A DNA stretch of 64,000 nt from assembly GCF_009689585.1 (NCBI RefSeq), contig NZ_AP018694.1, positions 1,674,001 to 1,738,000 of the forward strand, written 5' to 3'. A program made the translations under genes and the position numbers. This document shows, in pieces, positions 18,988 to 27,852 of the stretch. Every line of letters starts with the position of its first letter. The first letter of the stretch is position 1. The notes beneath the pieces were generated by a model, which was given only the letters and a program-made list of their open reading frames with translations, was not told the origin of the DNA and made no database searches. The stretch is from Aquipluma nitroreducens. GTDB lineage: Bacteria; Bacteroidota; Bacteroidia; Bacteroidales; Prolixibacteraceae.

Positions 18988-19361
18988 ATGAAAAAATCAG
19001 TTTTTTTATTTGCAGGAATCCTTCTGGTTTTCCTTTCCATTACCATGCAAGCTCAACCCAAATCAGGGTTTGATTTCTATATGGGAAAATGGAACGCGTC
19101 GTTTGATGGACCAATGGGTACAGTAAAAATGGTTATCGGATTTGAACAGGCCGACGACAAAACAACTGCAACCATAAAAGATGAGGCCGGCAAGGAATTA
19201 TATAAAGTGGTAAAACAGAAATTAAAGAAAATCAGGCAACGATCATCTTTATTGGTAGCCAGGGCTCTGACGTAGATTTGGTTATGAAGAAAAAGGACGA
19301 TGACCATGCCGACTCTACTATTATGGGAATGTACAGTACAGTGGCAGAGCGGAAAAAGTAG
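18988..19361 (+). pseudogene. Frameshifted small secreted protein
   Basis: The first part reads MKKSVFLFAGILLVFLSITMQAQPKSGFDFYMGKWNASFDGPMG..., a clear signal peptide followed by a lipocalin-like GKW strand. The frame is lost near 19215, in GTAAAACAG, and ends at 19275. Stepping back one base there restores TEIKENQATIIFIGSQGSDVDLVMKKKDDDHADSTIMGMYSTVAERKK and a stop at 19361, giving about 125 residues. A missing A in the A-run is the simplest explanation; a sequencing error or programmed slippage cannot be excluded. No function can be assigned. Confidence 0.8.
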
Positions 19362-19412
19362 TTTTTTGCCCCGAAAAATCGTACCTTCCTTGGAAATCCT
19401 GAAAAACAAAAA

Positions 19413-21533
19413 ATGATGACGAATAAATATTTGCTGCTGCTATTATTGCCATTTTGCATTGGAATCCAGATCATTCAGGCACAAAACAGCATGGTTGCTA
19501 AAAACTTGACCTTTAGAACATCTGATTCTGTATTTAGCAAACCTTTTATCGACATTGATGAGTGGCGCGACAAGCCTGTTCGTCACAGGTACATACATGG
19601 TGGTTTTGAGAAAACCGAAACCCGATTCTCATTCTATTTTCCTCCAAAGGAACAATATCAGGGTCATTTCTTTCAATATATAACCCCTTTCCCTGATAAC
19701 GAAAATTTATCGCAGGGCTCTTCCGGAGAAAATGATAAGATCGGTTTCTCAATTGTCAGTGGAGCTTATTTTATTGAAACGAACGGTGGAGGAAAAACTG
19801 ATTTCTCCAATCCGCGAGCTAATGATCCTACAATCGGAGCTTACCGCGCAAATGCTGCTTCTGCACAGTTTTCTCGGGTTGTTGCCCTAAATATTTATGG
19901 CGGTAATCGTCCTTACGGATATTGTTTTGGAGGAACTGGTGGCGCCTATCGAACGGTAGGAGGAATTGAAAATACTAAAGGAGTTTGGGACGGAGCCGTA
20001 CCTTATGTTTTGGGATCGCCTGTGGCAATTCCAAATGTTTTTACAGTGCGAATGTATGCAATGCGCATTTTGAACGACAAATTTCCACAAATTGTTGATG
20101 CCCTTGAGCCGGGAGGTGGTGGAGATATGTATGCCGGATTGAATGAAGAAGAAAAAGCTGCCCTGAAAGAAGTTACGAAGATGGGTTTTCCTCCTAAGGC
20201 GTGGTACGGATACAAAAGCATGGGCATCCATGGATTTCTTGTTCTTTATCCGGGAATTGTGATGGCGGACAAGAAATATTTTTCCGAAGATTTTTGGAAC
20301 AAACCGGGTTATCTGGGTTACGATAACCCAAAATCGTTCGTGGGCTATCGCATTCAAAAAGTTAGTAAGATTAAAGCTATAATTGGGTATCAGGAAGCTG
20401 TAAAACTTGGATTAAGCGAAGCTGTGTCGGATGAAGACCGAGGAAGCGCCGACAAAGCCTGGAAGAATACAGGCGACAAAGGCGAAAAGCCTGAAGCTTA
20501 TTTTTTAGATGATATTATGCCCGATATTCAATTTTTGGGTGGCGACTTGATAATTAAAACCGGCGAAGCCGCTGGTGCTACTCTACAATTAACAAAACTT
20601 ATGGGTGATAAAGTAGCTTTGGCACCTACAAATCCATTGAGTATTCTTTCAAAAATAAAACCGGGAGACGAAGTGCAGGTAGATAACTCGAATTTCCTCG
20701 CTGTACAGACCTACCACCGACATCAAGATCCAGGAAGTCAATATCCGGTATGGAATCAATTCCGTGAGGCGAATGGTAAACCAATCTACCCACAACGCTC
20801 TATGTTAATAGGACCAATGTTTACCATGGGTGCGGCAGGTTCAGTACCCACTGGAAAATTTAAAGGTAAGATGATTCTGCTGGGATCGTTATGGGATCGC
20901 GAAGCCTATCCTTGGCAGTGCGACTGGTATCGTCAACGAGTTAAAGAAAATCTGGGAAATAACACTGACGATAATTTCCGTCTTTGGTACACCGATCATG
21001 CCTTACACGGTGATGCAGCTTCACAACTTGATGATGCAAACCGTGCTGTGAGCTACATTGGTATATTACAACAGGCATTACGTGATTTGAGCGCCTGGGT
21101 CGAAAAAGGTATTGCACCTCCAGCTACCACAAACTATAAAATTGAAGATGGTCAGGTTATCGTACCGCCTACAGCCAATGAGCGCAAAGGGATTCAACCC
21201 GTTGTGACTTTGAAGGCCAATGGTGGAGTACATGCAGATTTAAAAGCTGGTCAACCTGTTACTTTTACCGCAGTAGTTGAAGTTCCGGAACATACAGGCA
21301 AAGTTGTTGCCGCAGACTGGGATTTCGAAGGTAAAGGAACTTATTCAACTTCTGGGAAATTCAAACCAGTTGACAAAACCGGCTCTAATGTAACCTTAAA
21401 GGCTACCTATACTTTCACCAAACCTGGAACCTATTTCACTGCGCTAAAGATATCATCAGAGCGACAAGGAGACAAAAAAACTCCATATGCACACATTCAG
21501 AATCTTGGACGTGTTAGGGTTGTGGTTAAATAA
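19413..21533 (+). CDS. Secreted alpha/beta-hydrolase-like protein with PKD domain
   Basis: A 706-residue exported protein (signal MMTNKYLLLLLLPFCIGIQIIQAQ). The body resembles tannase/feruloyl-esterase-type alpha/beta hydrolases. A nucleophile-elbow sequence GYCFGGTGG has Cys171 where a Ser is usual, and a C-terminal HALHGD (His529, His532) is followed by LSAWVEKGIAPP, as in those esterases. A PKD-like beta-sandwich (about 598-706; WDFEGKGTYSTSGKF, YTFTKPGTYFTALKIS) ends the protein. The hydrolase assignment is an inference from motifs; the substrate is unknown. Its GH3 and GH43 neighbours suggest plant or algal polysaccharide esters. Confidence 0.6.
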   Translation: MMTNKYLLLLLLPFCIGIQIIQAQNSMVAKNLTFRTSDSVFSKPFIDIDEWRDKPVRHRYIHGGFEKTETRFSFYFPPKEQYQGHFFQYITPFPDNENLSQGSSGENDKIGFSIVSGAYFIETNGGGKTDFSNPRANDPTIGAYRANAASAQFSRVVALNIYGGNRPYGYCFGGTGGAYRTVGGIENTKGVWDGAVPYVLGSPVAIPNVFTVRMYAMRILNDKFPQIVDALEPGGGGDMYAGLNEEEKAALKEVTKMGFPPKAWYGYKSMGIHGFLVLYPGIVMADKKYFSEDFWNKPGYLGYDNPKSFVGYRIQKVSKIKAIIGYQEAVKLGLSEAVSDEDRGSADKAWKNTGDKGEKPEAYFLDDIMPDIQFLGGDLIIKTGEAAGATLQLTKLMGDKVALAPTNPLSILSKIKPGDEVQVDNSNFLAVQTYHRHQDPGSQYPVWNQFREANGKPIYPQRSMLIGPMFTMGAAGSVPTGKFKGKMILLGSLWDREAYPWQCDWYRQRVKENLGNNTDDNFRLWYTDHALHGDAASQLDDANRAVSYIGILQQALRDLSAWVEKGIAPPATTNYKIEDGQVIVPPTANERKGIQPVVTLKANGGVHADLKAGQPVTFTAVVEVPEHTGKVVAADWDFEGKGTYSTSGKFKPVDKTGSNVTLKATYTFTKPGTYFTALKISSERQGDKKTPYAHIQNLGRVRVVVK

Positions 21534-21617
21534 ACAGGGATTTAGGTAATGTATGATTAGATTATTATACATGACCTAATTCGTATTTATCTATAAAGCC
21601 ATTCCGGATAAATGTAA

Positions 21618-21938
21618 CTGAACCTTTGGTTTCAGGAGATAATAAAAATACCCGGCAAAAAGGATTTGTATATAGCTTTGGCAGACAGATGGTTGCCACA
21701 GAGTTGTGGTACTGATGAACCTAAGAAGGAAGTTGAAAGAATCAGAGAGCGATTCAAGTCGCACAAGCCGCACGAAAGAGATTTCACTAAAGTGATTTTG
21801 AATGATATGACTGCCGTGAAAAGAAGTGACTGGGATGTCACTTATAACGCTACCTATGTATGGCTCCCGATAACCTGGGAAAATGGTGTTCCTGGGATAT
21901 ATTGGAAAGATGAATGGAAACTTGAAGATTTTAAATAA
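21618..21938 (+). pseudogene. C-terminal remnant of a GH43-type glycosidase
   Basis: About 107 in-frame codons follow a stop at 21615. They carry KKDLYIALADRWLPQ and YVWLPITWENGVPGIYWKDEWKLEDF, the closing strands of Bacteroidota GH43 enzymes that end in a five-bladed propeller. The rest of the gene is absent; the preceding 80 bases hold an imperfect inverted repeat (about 21542-21575). The remnant stops 17 bases before the GH3 gene, so it probably belonged to the same operon before deletion. Confidence 0.65.
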
Positions 21939-21955
21939 CTATCAATCGTTCGTAA

Positions 21956-24331
21956 ATGAAAAAATCAAAAAATTTAGCAGAATTCTTATTCATGCTAATG
22001 ATGTGGGTAAGCTCTTCTACAAATGCACAGACCGATAAAATAGAACAATTAATTCAACAATTGACTATTGAAGAAAAAGCATCGCTTTGTGCTGGTGCTG
22101 GGATGTGGCACACGCAAAAAATTGATCGACTGGGAATACCTTCTGTTTTTATGACCGATGGCCCTCATGGAATCCGGATTAATGAAGGAACAAACTTTAC
22201 AGAACCCAGTGTAAAAGCAACTTGTTTCCCAACAGCAGCATTAGCGGCATCAACCTGGAACAGAGATTTACTTTTTAAGCTTGGTCAGGCGTTGGGAGAC
22301 GAGGCAAATCATTATGGTGTCCAAATACTATTAGGACCTGGTGTAAATATTAAAAGGTCACCCTTGGAAGGTCGAAATTTTGAATACTTTTCGGAAGATC
22401 CGATTGTTTCGGGTCAATTGGCTTCGGCCTATATTAATGGCGTGCAATCAAAAGGTGTGGGAACATCGGTCAAGCATTATGCCGCAAATAATCAGGAATT
22501 TGAACGAATGCTTATAAGTTCCGAGGTTGATGAAAGAACTCTGCGCGAAATCTATCTAAAAGCTTTTGAAATAATTGTAAAAAAATCCCAGCCGACATCA
22601 GTGATGTGTGCCTATAATAAAGTGAACGGCACCTATTGCACGGAAAATAAATGGTTGATAACCGATATTCTGAGAGACGAATTTGGTTTTAATGGATTAT
22701 GTGTTACCGATTGGGGAGCGGTTAATAACAGGATCGAAGGAATTAAGGCGGGCCTTGATCTGCAAATGCCAGGTGATGGTGGAATGAATGCCTCGAAAAT
22801 CGTGGAAGCCGTAAAAACCGGATTGCTCGATGAAAAAGAACTCGATAAAATAGTCAGGAGAAACCTTAGCCTGATATTTAAACTATCAGCAAATAAAAGT
22901 GGTGTTCAACCTCTTAATGAACAAGCTGACCAACTTTTAGCACGACAAATCGCATCGGAAGGAATGGTGTTGCTAAAAAATGAAAACAATATTCTCCCAA
23001 TCAACAAAAAAAAGAAGCAGAAGATCGCTGTTGTAGGAACGTTTGCAAAATCACCACGGTTTCAGGGTGCAGGAAGTTCTCTCGTTAATCCGACACGATT
23101 GGATAATTTCCTGGATGCAATGAATCAGGTGGAAAACAAGCAGTTCATCATTCAATATACTGATGGATACAACAGATTGGGTGAAACCAACGACAGCCTG
23201 CTAAAAGAAGCACTGAAAATAGCAAAAGAATCAGACATAACTATTGTCCTGGCCGGGCTACCAGATAGTTATGAATCAGAAGGTTTTGACAGATTAACCC
23301 TGAATATGCCTGAAGGCCACAACAAATTAATTGAAAAAATTGCAGAAGTGACAAGCAAGGTAGTTGTTGTATTGCAGAATGGTTCGCCTGTATCCATGCC
23401 CTGGATAAATAAGGTCGATGGTTTGCTTGAAGCTTATTTGGGCGGACAAGCTGGCGGTTCAGCTATTGCTGATGTTTTATTAGGCGAGGTCAATCCTTCA
23501 GGAAAATTAGCAGAAACATTCCCCCAAAAATTAAATGATACACCATCATATCTAACCTGGCCAGGCGAAAATCGAAAATCATTGTACAATGAAGGCGTTT
23601 TTGTCGGCTATCGGTATTACGATATTAAAGAGATTGAACCATTATTCCCATTTGGATATGGACTTTCATATACCAGATTTGAATATTCAGACTTAAAATT
23701 AGACAAAACAGAATTGGCTGACACAGAAAATCTAATCATTCAATGTAAAATTAGAAATGCTGGGAATTGCGATGGTAAAGAGATTGTTCAGTTATATCTC
23801 CGCGATATTGAAAGTGGCTTAATCCGACCTGTAAAGGAATTGAAGGGATTTGAGAAAGTTGACTTAAAACCGAGGGAAGAAAAGGTTGTTACATTTGAAT
23901 TAGAACCGAGAGATTTTCAATATTATAGCACAAAAAATCATTGTTGGAAGGCAGATTCCGGGCAATTTGAAATTTTGGTCGGAAGTTCTTCCCGAGACAT
24001 TCGTTTATCTCAAAAAGTCAATCTAACAGTGAAGCAAAAGTATTATCAGATCTACGATATTAACTCAACAATTGGTGATTTGGCAGAACATCCTTTTGGG
24101 GCAGAGTTTGTTGAAGGAATCAAAAAAATGTCCCAATCAAGAGTAAAATTAGAAGGTTTATCTGGTGTGGAAAAAGAAGCTGCGATTAAACAACAAAAAA
24201 TGAGTGAAGCATCAATGATGGAGATGCCATTGAAAAAGGTTATTACTTTATCTGGCGGTAGAATTTCTGAAAATATGATCATGGATCTTCTGACTCGAAT
24301 TAATGAGGATGTGAAGAGTCGGCAAAAATAA
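21956..24331 (+). CDS. GH3 beta-glucosidase-type glycosidase, secreted
   Basis: A 791-residue exported enzyme (signal MKKSKNLAEFLFMLMMWVSSSTNAQ) that removes terminal beta-linked sugars. Domains in order are the GH3 N-terminal barrel (about 30-300; MTDGPHGIR, GRNFEYFSEDP, VKHYAANNQE), with nucleophile Asp252 in GLCVTDWGAV, the GH3 C-terminal domain (about 340-560; GLPDSYESEGFDR) and a fibronectin III-like domain (about 610-690). A further tail of about 90 residues ends the protein. No PA14 insert is visible. Glucosidase specificity is inferred from the overall resemblance. It is the best-preserved gene of the island. Confidence 0.9.
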   Translation: MKKSKNLAEFLFMLMMWVSSSTNAQTDKIEQLIQQLTIEEKASLCAGAGMWHTQKIDRLGIPSVFMTDGPHGIRINEGTNFTEPSVKATCFPTAALAASTWNRDLLFKLGQALGDEANHYGVQILLGPGVNIKRSPLEGRNFEYFSEDPIVSGQLASAYINGVQSKGVGTSVKHYAANNQEFERMLISSEVDERTLREIYLKAFEIIVKKSQPTSVMCAYNKVNGTYCTENKWLITDILRDEFGFNGLCVTDWGAVNNRIEGIKAGLDLQMPGDGGMNASKIVEAVKTGLLDEKELDKIVRRNLSLIFKLSANKSGVQPLNEQADQLLARQIASEGMVLLKNENNILPINKKKKQKIAVVGTFAKSPRFQGAGSSLVNPTRLDNFLDAMNQVENKQFIIQYTDGYNRLGETNDSLLKEALKIAKESDITIVLAGLPDSYESEGFDRLTLNMPEGHNKLIEKIAEVTSKVVVVLQNGSPVSMPWINKVDGLLEAYLGGQAGGSAIADVLLGEVNPSGKLAETFPQKLNDTPSYLTWPGENRKSLYNEGVFVGYRYYDIKEIEPLFPFGYGLSYTRFEYSDLKLDKTELADTENLIIQCKIRNAGNCDGKEIVQLYLRDIESGLIRPVKELKGFEKVDLKPREEKVVTFELEPRDFQYYSTKNHCWKADSGQFEILVGSSSRDIRLSQKVNLTVKQKYYQIYDINSTIGDLAEHPFGAEFVEGIKKMSQSRVKLEGLSGVEKEAAIKQQKMSEASMMEMPLKKVITLSGGRISENMIMDLLTRINEDVKSRQK

Positions 24332-24390
24332 TTATTAATTTCTCTGCGTTAATGACAACCGGAAATCTTGTACTGAAAATAATCGGTAAG

Positions 24391-24693
24391 ATGAATAAAA
24401 TTTGGATGGTAATGTATAAGAATATTAAAAAGACTGGAGCTTTATTCTTGTTAGTTTTAATAAGTATCTGGGCTTTTTCTCAAGCAGTTGATTATAAAAA
24501 CAAAAATCTTTCTCCCGAAGAGCGTACCAAAGATTTGCTTGCACGCATGACCTTAGATGAGAAAATAATGCAACTTCAGTGTATCTGGCAAACAAAATCT
24601 ACTGTGTTTACGAATGGTGATTTTGATTTGGTCAAAGCCAAAAAAGTATTGAAAAACGGGTTGGGAGAGATAGCCGCTCTCTCCGCATTTTAA
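24391..24693 (+). pseudogene. GH3 N-terminal fragment cut at the att-like repeat
   Basis: The frame has a signal-type helix (KKTGALFLLVLISIWAFSQ), then YKNKNLSPEERTKDLLARMTLDEKIMQLQ, the beginning of a second, different GH3 protein. Family-like sequence runs to NGLGEIA and then breaks into ALSAF and a stop; those last codons are the tRNA-Ser-derived repeat. About 100 of an expected 700 or more residues remain. The frame is open from 24352; I start at the ATG at 24391, and 24412 is also possible. It shows that the right end of the island was formed inside a gene. Confidence 0.8.
24674..24692. repeat. Right copy of the 19-bp att-like repeat
   Basis: It is identical to 17455-17473. It is preceded by TTGGGAGAGAT (24661-24671), which also matches the tRNA 5' end (17376-17386). 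This copy therefore folds like a bare acceptor stem (GGAGAGA / TCTCTCC with a 7-base loop). Confidence 0.7.
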
Positions 24694-24861
24694 ACATTAT
24701 CAAGCAATTGAGACTTTTTTTATGTCTAATTTTTCCTATTTGTTCCATTTTCTTCTGGTTTTTGGTTGCTTCTGCTTGTAAAGTTAAACCGAGAGTTAAA
24801 CCAGAAAAAGCATGAATGCAACTGTTATAGTGCCATTTGTAGTGCCGTTCACTTCGCATCA

Positions 24862-24901
24862 AAAAGGAGGCTGTCTCAAAAGGTCGAGACAGCCTCCTTT
24901 T
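24862..24901. terminator. Perfect 16-bp hairpin, terminator or IS-end remnant
   Basis: AAAAGGAGGCTGTCTC and its complement flank an 8-base loop. The half GGCTGTCTCAAAA resembles terminal repeats of some Bacteroidota insertion sequences, but no transposase is present, so a terminator is equally likely. The 394-base gap 24694-25087 also holds the repeat-like text around 25010-25050 (two degenerate ATCCGxGTAATCCG units) and no gene I can support. Confidence 0.55.
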
Positions 24902-25087
24902 ATTTGTACACCTATTCGAGATTGAATTCAAATATTCAATTCTCCAGAGGATAAATTGACTTATGATACAACCTCTTTGCTTTTGATAGAATAACAGTAT
25001 TCCTCTCCGTGTAAATCCGTTCCAATCCGCGTAATCCGTGTTTCCACAAAAATGCGTTTCTTTGTACCCATATAAAATCAGTTTGCC

Positions 25088-25207
25088 ATGAAATTTGATG
25101 ATTACCGCATATCTTCCGATATTAAGAGAAACCTTGAAGCACTTGGGTTCCGCCGCCCTACTGACATTCAGTACAAAGCCATTACACCGATTCTGAATAT
25201 TGTATAG
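25088..25207 (+). pseudogene. 5' fragment of a second DEAD-box helicase gene
   Basis: The frame reads MKFDDYRISSDIKRNLEALGFRRPTDIQ and on through PIL, followed by four unrelated codons and a stop. It matches the first 36 codons of the intact helicase gene at 27853; homology ends near 25197. Most of the roughly 13 base differences are silent third-position changes. The shared block also extends upstream over TGCGTTTCTTTGTACCC at the same distance from the ATG. It lies directly against the 3' end of the GH92 gene. Confidence 0.9.
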
Positions 25208-27544
25208 CTATTTGCTAAATGAAACAGTTGCTGCCCATTTTTTATTCGGACGGTTACTCATTTCAAAAACCAGTTCGCCACCATCAGCAATGTCGCTGTA
25301 CGAAAGGAAGCTTGTAGTTACCGGTTTACCGTTCAAACTGACTGATTTGATGTAAATGTTCTGATCCGATAGGTTGTTGGCTTTTACGATCATCGATTTC
25401 CCTCCTGAAAGCTGTATTTTTCCTTCGCTAACCGATGGCGCCCCAATGGCATATTCTCCTGAAGCCGGACAAACCGGATAGAATCCGAGTGTCGAGAACA
25501 CATACCAGGCCGACATTTGTCCGCAGTCGTCGTTACCACACAATCCATCGGGTTTGTTGAGGTACATGGTTGATACAATCTGGTGAATACGTTCCTGTGT
25601 TTTCCAGGGTTTTCCGGCCCAATTGTACATATATGCTACGTGGTGACTTGGTTCGTTACCATGAACATAGCAACCCACTAATCCTTCGCGTGTGATATCT
25701 TCCGTTTCAGCAAAATATTTGTCGGGCATATACATGGTAAACAACGAATCGACATGCTCGCAAAAACGATTATTGCCACCCATTTTCTGAATCAGTGTCG
25801 GAATATCCTGCGGAACATACAACGAATAATTCCACGAGTTTCCTTCGATAAATCCTTCGTTGGCCGTGTGCATCGGATCAAACGGTGATTTCCAGTTACC
25901 TTTACTGTCTTTAGCTCCAACAAATCCGGTTCGTTCGTTAAACAGGTTTTTCCAGTTGTTGGCTCTCTTTTCAAATGTAGCGGCAACCTCTTTTTCACCC
26001 AGCGAATTGGCCAGTTGGGCTATGGTCCAATCGTCGTAAGCATATTCCAGAGTCATGGATGAACCAACAGCATTTATTTCATACGGAACATAGCCTAAAT
26101 CCATGTATTCGCCCAGGTTTCCGTAACTCCGGTGAGTTGCCGAAGCCACACAAGCGGCCAGTGCCCGTTTGCCGTCAAATCCGCGGATACCGTTCATCCA
26201 GGCATCGGCAATAACCGGAACAGCGTGGTATCCAATCATGCACCAGTTTTCGTTTCCGAAGTGGCTCCAGACCGGAAGCAAATGATGAACGCTTTGATCG
26301 TAATGTGCCAGCATTGAATTGATCATATCCGAAGCCCGCTCAGGCTGAATCAAGGTGAACAGCGGGTGCAAGGCACGATAAGTATCCCACAGCGAGAATA
26401 CCGAATAGTTCACAAATCCTTTGGCCTGATGGATGTTGTGGTCGAGCCCACGGTATTGCCCATCCACGTCCATATATTGAATTGGGTTGATGAACGTATG
26501 GTACAGCGAAGTGTAAAATGTGGTTTTCTTCTCCGGAGAGGCTTTTACAATAATCCGGCTTAACTCGCTTTGCCAGTTGGCTTTTGCCTCTGCCCGTACT
26601 TTTTCGAAGTTAAAATGAGGTACTTCAGCTTCCAGGTTTTTCAGCGCTCCTTCGGTGCTGACAGCCGAAATAGCAAATTTGATCTTGATTTTTTCGCCAT
26701 TGGCAGTTGCAAAATCGAAGTGAGCTTTCAACTTTTTCCCGGCCATTTCCGGAAAATTGTGTTCCTGATCAAATTTTCGCCAGAAGCCTTTATAAACAAG
26801 GTTTTCTTCGTTTTTGCCTCCGTAGCTTTTAATCGGTTTCGAAAAAACCATGGCAAAATAAAGGTAGTTGGTTCGCGCCCAGCCGCTGGTAATGCGGTAT
26901 CCGGTAACCAGCGTATCGTTTTCGACACGCAGGTACGACCATAAAACCTTTCCATCGTAATTGTAAATCCCGTGGTTCAGGTCGAGAATAATATGCGCAT
27001 CGTCGCTCTTCGGGAATGTGTATTGATGAACCCCGACATGCGTGGTTGTTGTCATTTCAGCTTTTACCTTGTAATCGTCGAGCATCACGCTGTAATAGCC
27101 AGGTTCGGCTTTTTCGGTCTCGTGGTTGAATCGCGAACGGTAACCACTTTCGGGTTTGTCGGCTGTTCCCGGGTTCAGCTGCACCGGGCCAACCGTTGGC
27201 ATGACCAAAAAGTCGGATAAGTCTGAATGCCCGGTTCCGCTCAGGTGAGTGTGGGTAAATCCCACGATGGTTTTGTCGCTGTACTGGTATCCGGCGCAGT
27301 AACGGTATGCTGTGCCGGTATATTTGCCATTCACAGCGTATGGAATGGTATCGGTATCTGGACTTAACTGAACCATACCGAATGGAATGCATGCTCCAGG
27401 AAATACATGTCCCATTTCTTTGGTACCGATTAGTGGATCCACATAACGCGTCAGATCTTCAATATCTTGCTGAGCTTTTATCGATAATGTTCCCAGACAG
27501 GAAACCATCAAAAAAGTGATTCTTAAGAAGGGTTTAAAATTCAT
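25208..27544 (-). CDS. GH92 alpha-mannosidase, secreted
   Basis: An exported, calcium-dependent exo-mannosidase of 778 residues (signal MNFKPFLRITFLMVSCLGTLSIKAQ), acting on alpha-mannosides such as yeast or N-glycan mannose. Family motifs are YVDPLIGTKEMGHVFPGACIPFGMVQLSPDT at the start of the beta-sandwich and, in the (alpha/alpha)6 part, VHGNEPSHHVAYMYNWAGKPWKTQ and GNDDCGQMSAWYVFSTLGFYPV. The linkage preference (alpha-1,2 is commonest) cannot be read with certainty. It stands alone with no SusC/SusD pair, between the broken and the intact helicase sequence, suggesting it arrived as a single-gene insertion. Confidence 0.95.
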   Translation of the reverse strand: MNFKPFLRITFLMVSCLGTLSIKAQQDIEDLTRYVDPLIGTKEMGHVFPGACIPFGMVQLSPDTDTIPYAVNGKYTGTAYRYCAGYQYSDKTIVGFTHTHLSGTGHSDLSDFLVMPTVGPVQLNPGTADKPESGYRSRFNHETEKAEPGYYSVMLDDYKVKAEMTTTTHVGVHQYTFPKSDDAHIILDLNHGIYNYDGKVLWSYLRVENDTLVTGYRITSGWARTNYLYFAMVFSKPIKSYGGKNEENLVYKGFWRKFDQEHNFPEMAGKKLKAHFDFATANGEKIKIKFAISAVSTEGALKNLEAEVPHFNFEKVRAEAKANWQSELSRIIVKASPEKKTTFYTSLYHTFINPIQYMDVDGQYRGLDHNIHQAKGFVNYSVFSLWDTYRALHPLFTLIQPERASDMINSMLAHYDQSVHHLLPVWSHFGNENWCMIGYHAVPVIADAWMNGIRGFDGKRALAACVASATHRSYGNLGEYMDLGYVPYEINAVGSSMTLEYAYDDWTIAQLANSLGEKEVAATFEKRANNWKNLFNERTGFVGAKDSKGNWKSPFDPMHTANEGFIEGNSWNYSLYVPQDIPTLIQKMGGNNRFCEHVDSLFTMYMPDKYFAETEDITREGLVGCYVHGNEPSHHVAYMYNWAGKPWKTQERIHQIVSTMYLNKPDGLCGNDDCGQMSAWYVFSTLGFYPVCPASGEYAIGAPSVSEGKIQLSGGKSMIVKANNLSDQNIYIKSVSLNGKPVTTSFLSYSDIADGGELVFEMSNRPNKKWAATVSFSK

Positions 27545-27821
27545 TAGACTGTTCTTTATTGTTTTTTGGTTAGTAATCCCAAAGGAATTATTTTAATCAA
27601 CTTTATCCAAATCAATTCAGATTATTCAGTAGGAAATTTGCTTACCGTTTTCTGAAGATATGAATGAATCCTTTTTTCCCTTTTCAGCATGCCGAATTTT
27701 AACCTTGACAATTAGTCCTGATTTCAAAATGATAAATCTCTTTTGTAAGGTCGATCAAATAACTTTCTCTGTATAAATCGTTGGTAATCTACCCCTGAAA
27801 AAGAATCCGGCAAAAAATGCG

Positions 27822-27829
27822 TTTCTTTG
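27822..27829 (+). promoter_or_regulatory. Candidate -7 element for the helicase gene
   Basis: TTTCTTTG is close to TAnnTTTG and sits in a 17-base block that is conserved in the broken copy near 25061. It supports the start at 27853 rather than 27817. The 308-base gap 27545-27852 holds nothing else I recognise. Confidence 0.4.
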
Positions 27830-27852
27830 TACCCGTAACAAATCCATCTGAC

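Larger units (their letters stand above)
17455..24692. mobile_element. Putative tRNA-Ser genomic island, integrase lost
   Basis: About 7.2 kb lie between two exact 19-bp copies of the tRNA-Ser 3' end. The cargo is an AraC regulator, a frameshifted secreted protein, a PKD-bearing hydrolase, a GH43 tail, a GH3 beta-glucosidase and a GH3 head truncated at the right copy. Three of six genes are broken, which is much more decay than elsewhere in the window. No integrase, relaxase or excisionase is recognisable, so the element should be immobile on its own. Calling it an island rests on the repeats and the decay pattern, not on a mobility gene. Confidence 0.6.

Noticed and set aside
24661-24693. 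A second tRNA-Ser gene at the right end of the island
   Set aside because: Only the acceptor-stem ends are present; the D-arm, anticodon arm, variable arm and most of the T-arm are missing.
24862-24901. An intact insertion sequence marked by the GGCTGTCTC hairpin
   Set aside because: No transposase frame lies on either side, and both halves are only 8 bases apart, so it is a hairpin and not an element with two ends.
24811-24954. Short frame MNATVIVPFVVPFTSHQKGG as an integrase start
   Set aside because: It resembles an integrase arm-binding start only vaguely, runs straight into the hairpin, and no catalytic integrase sequence follows.
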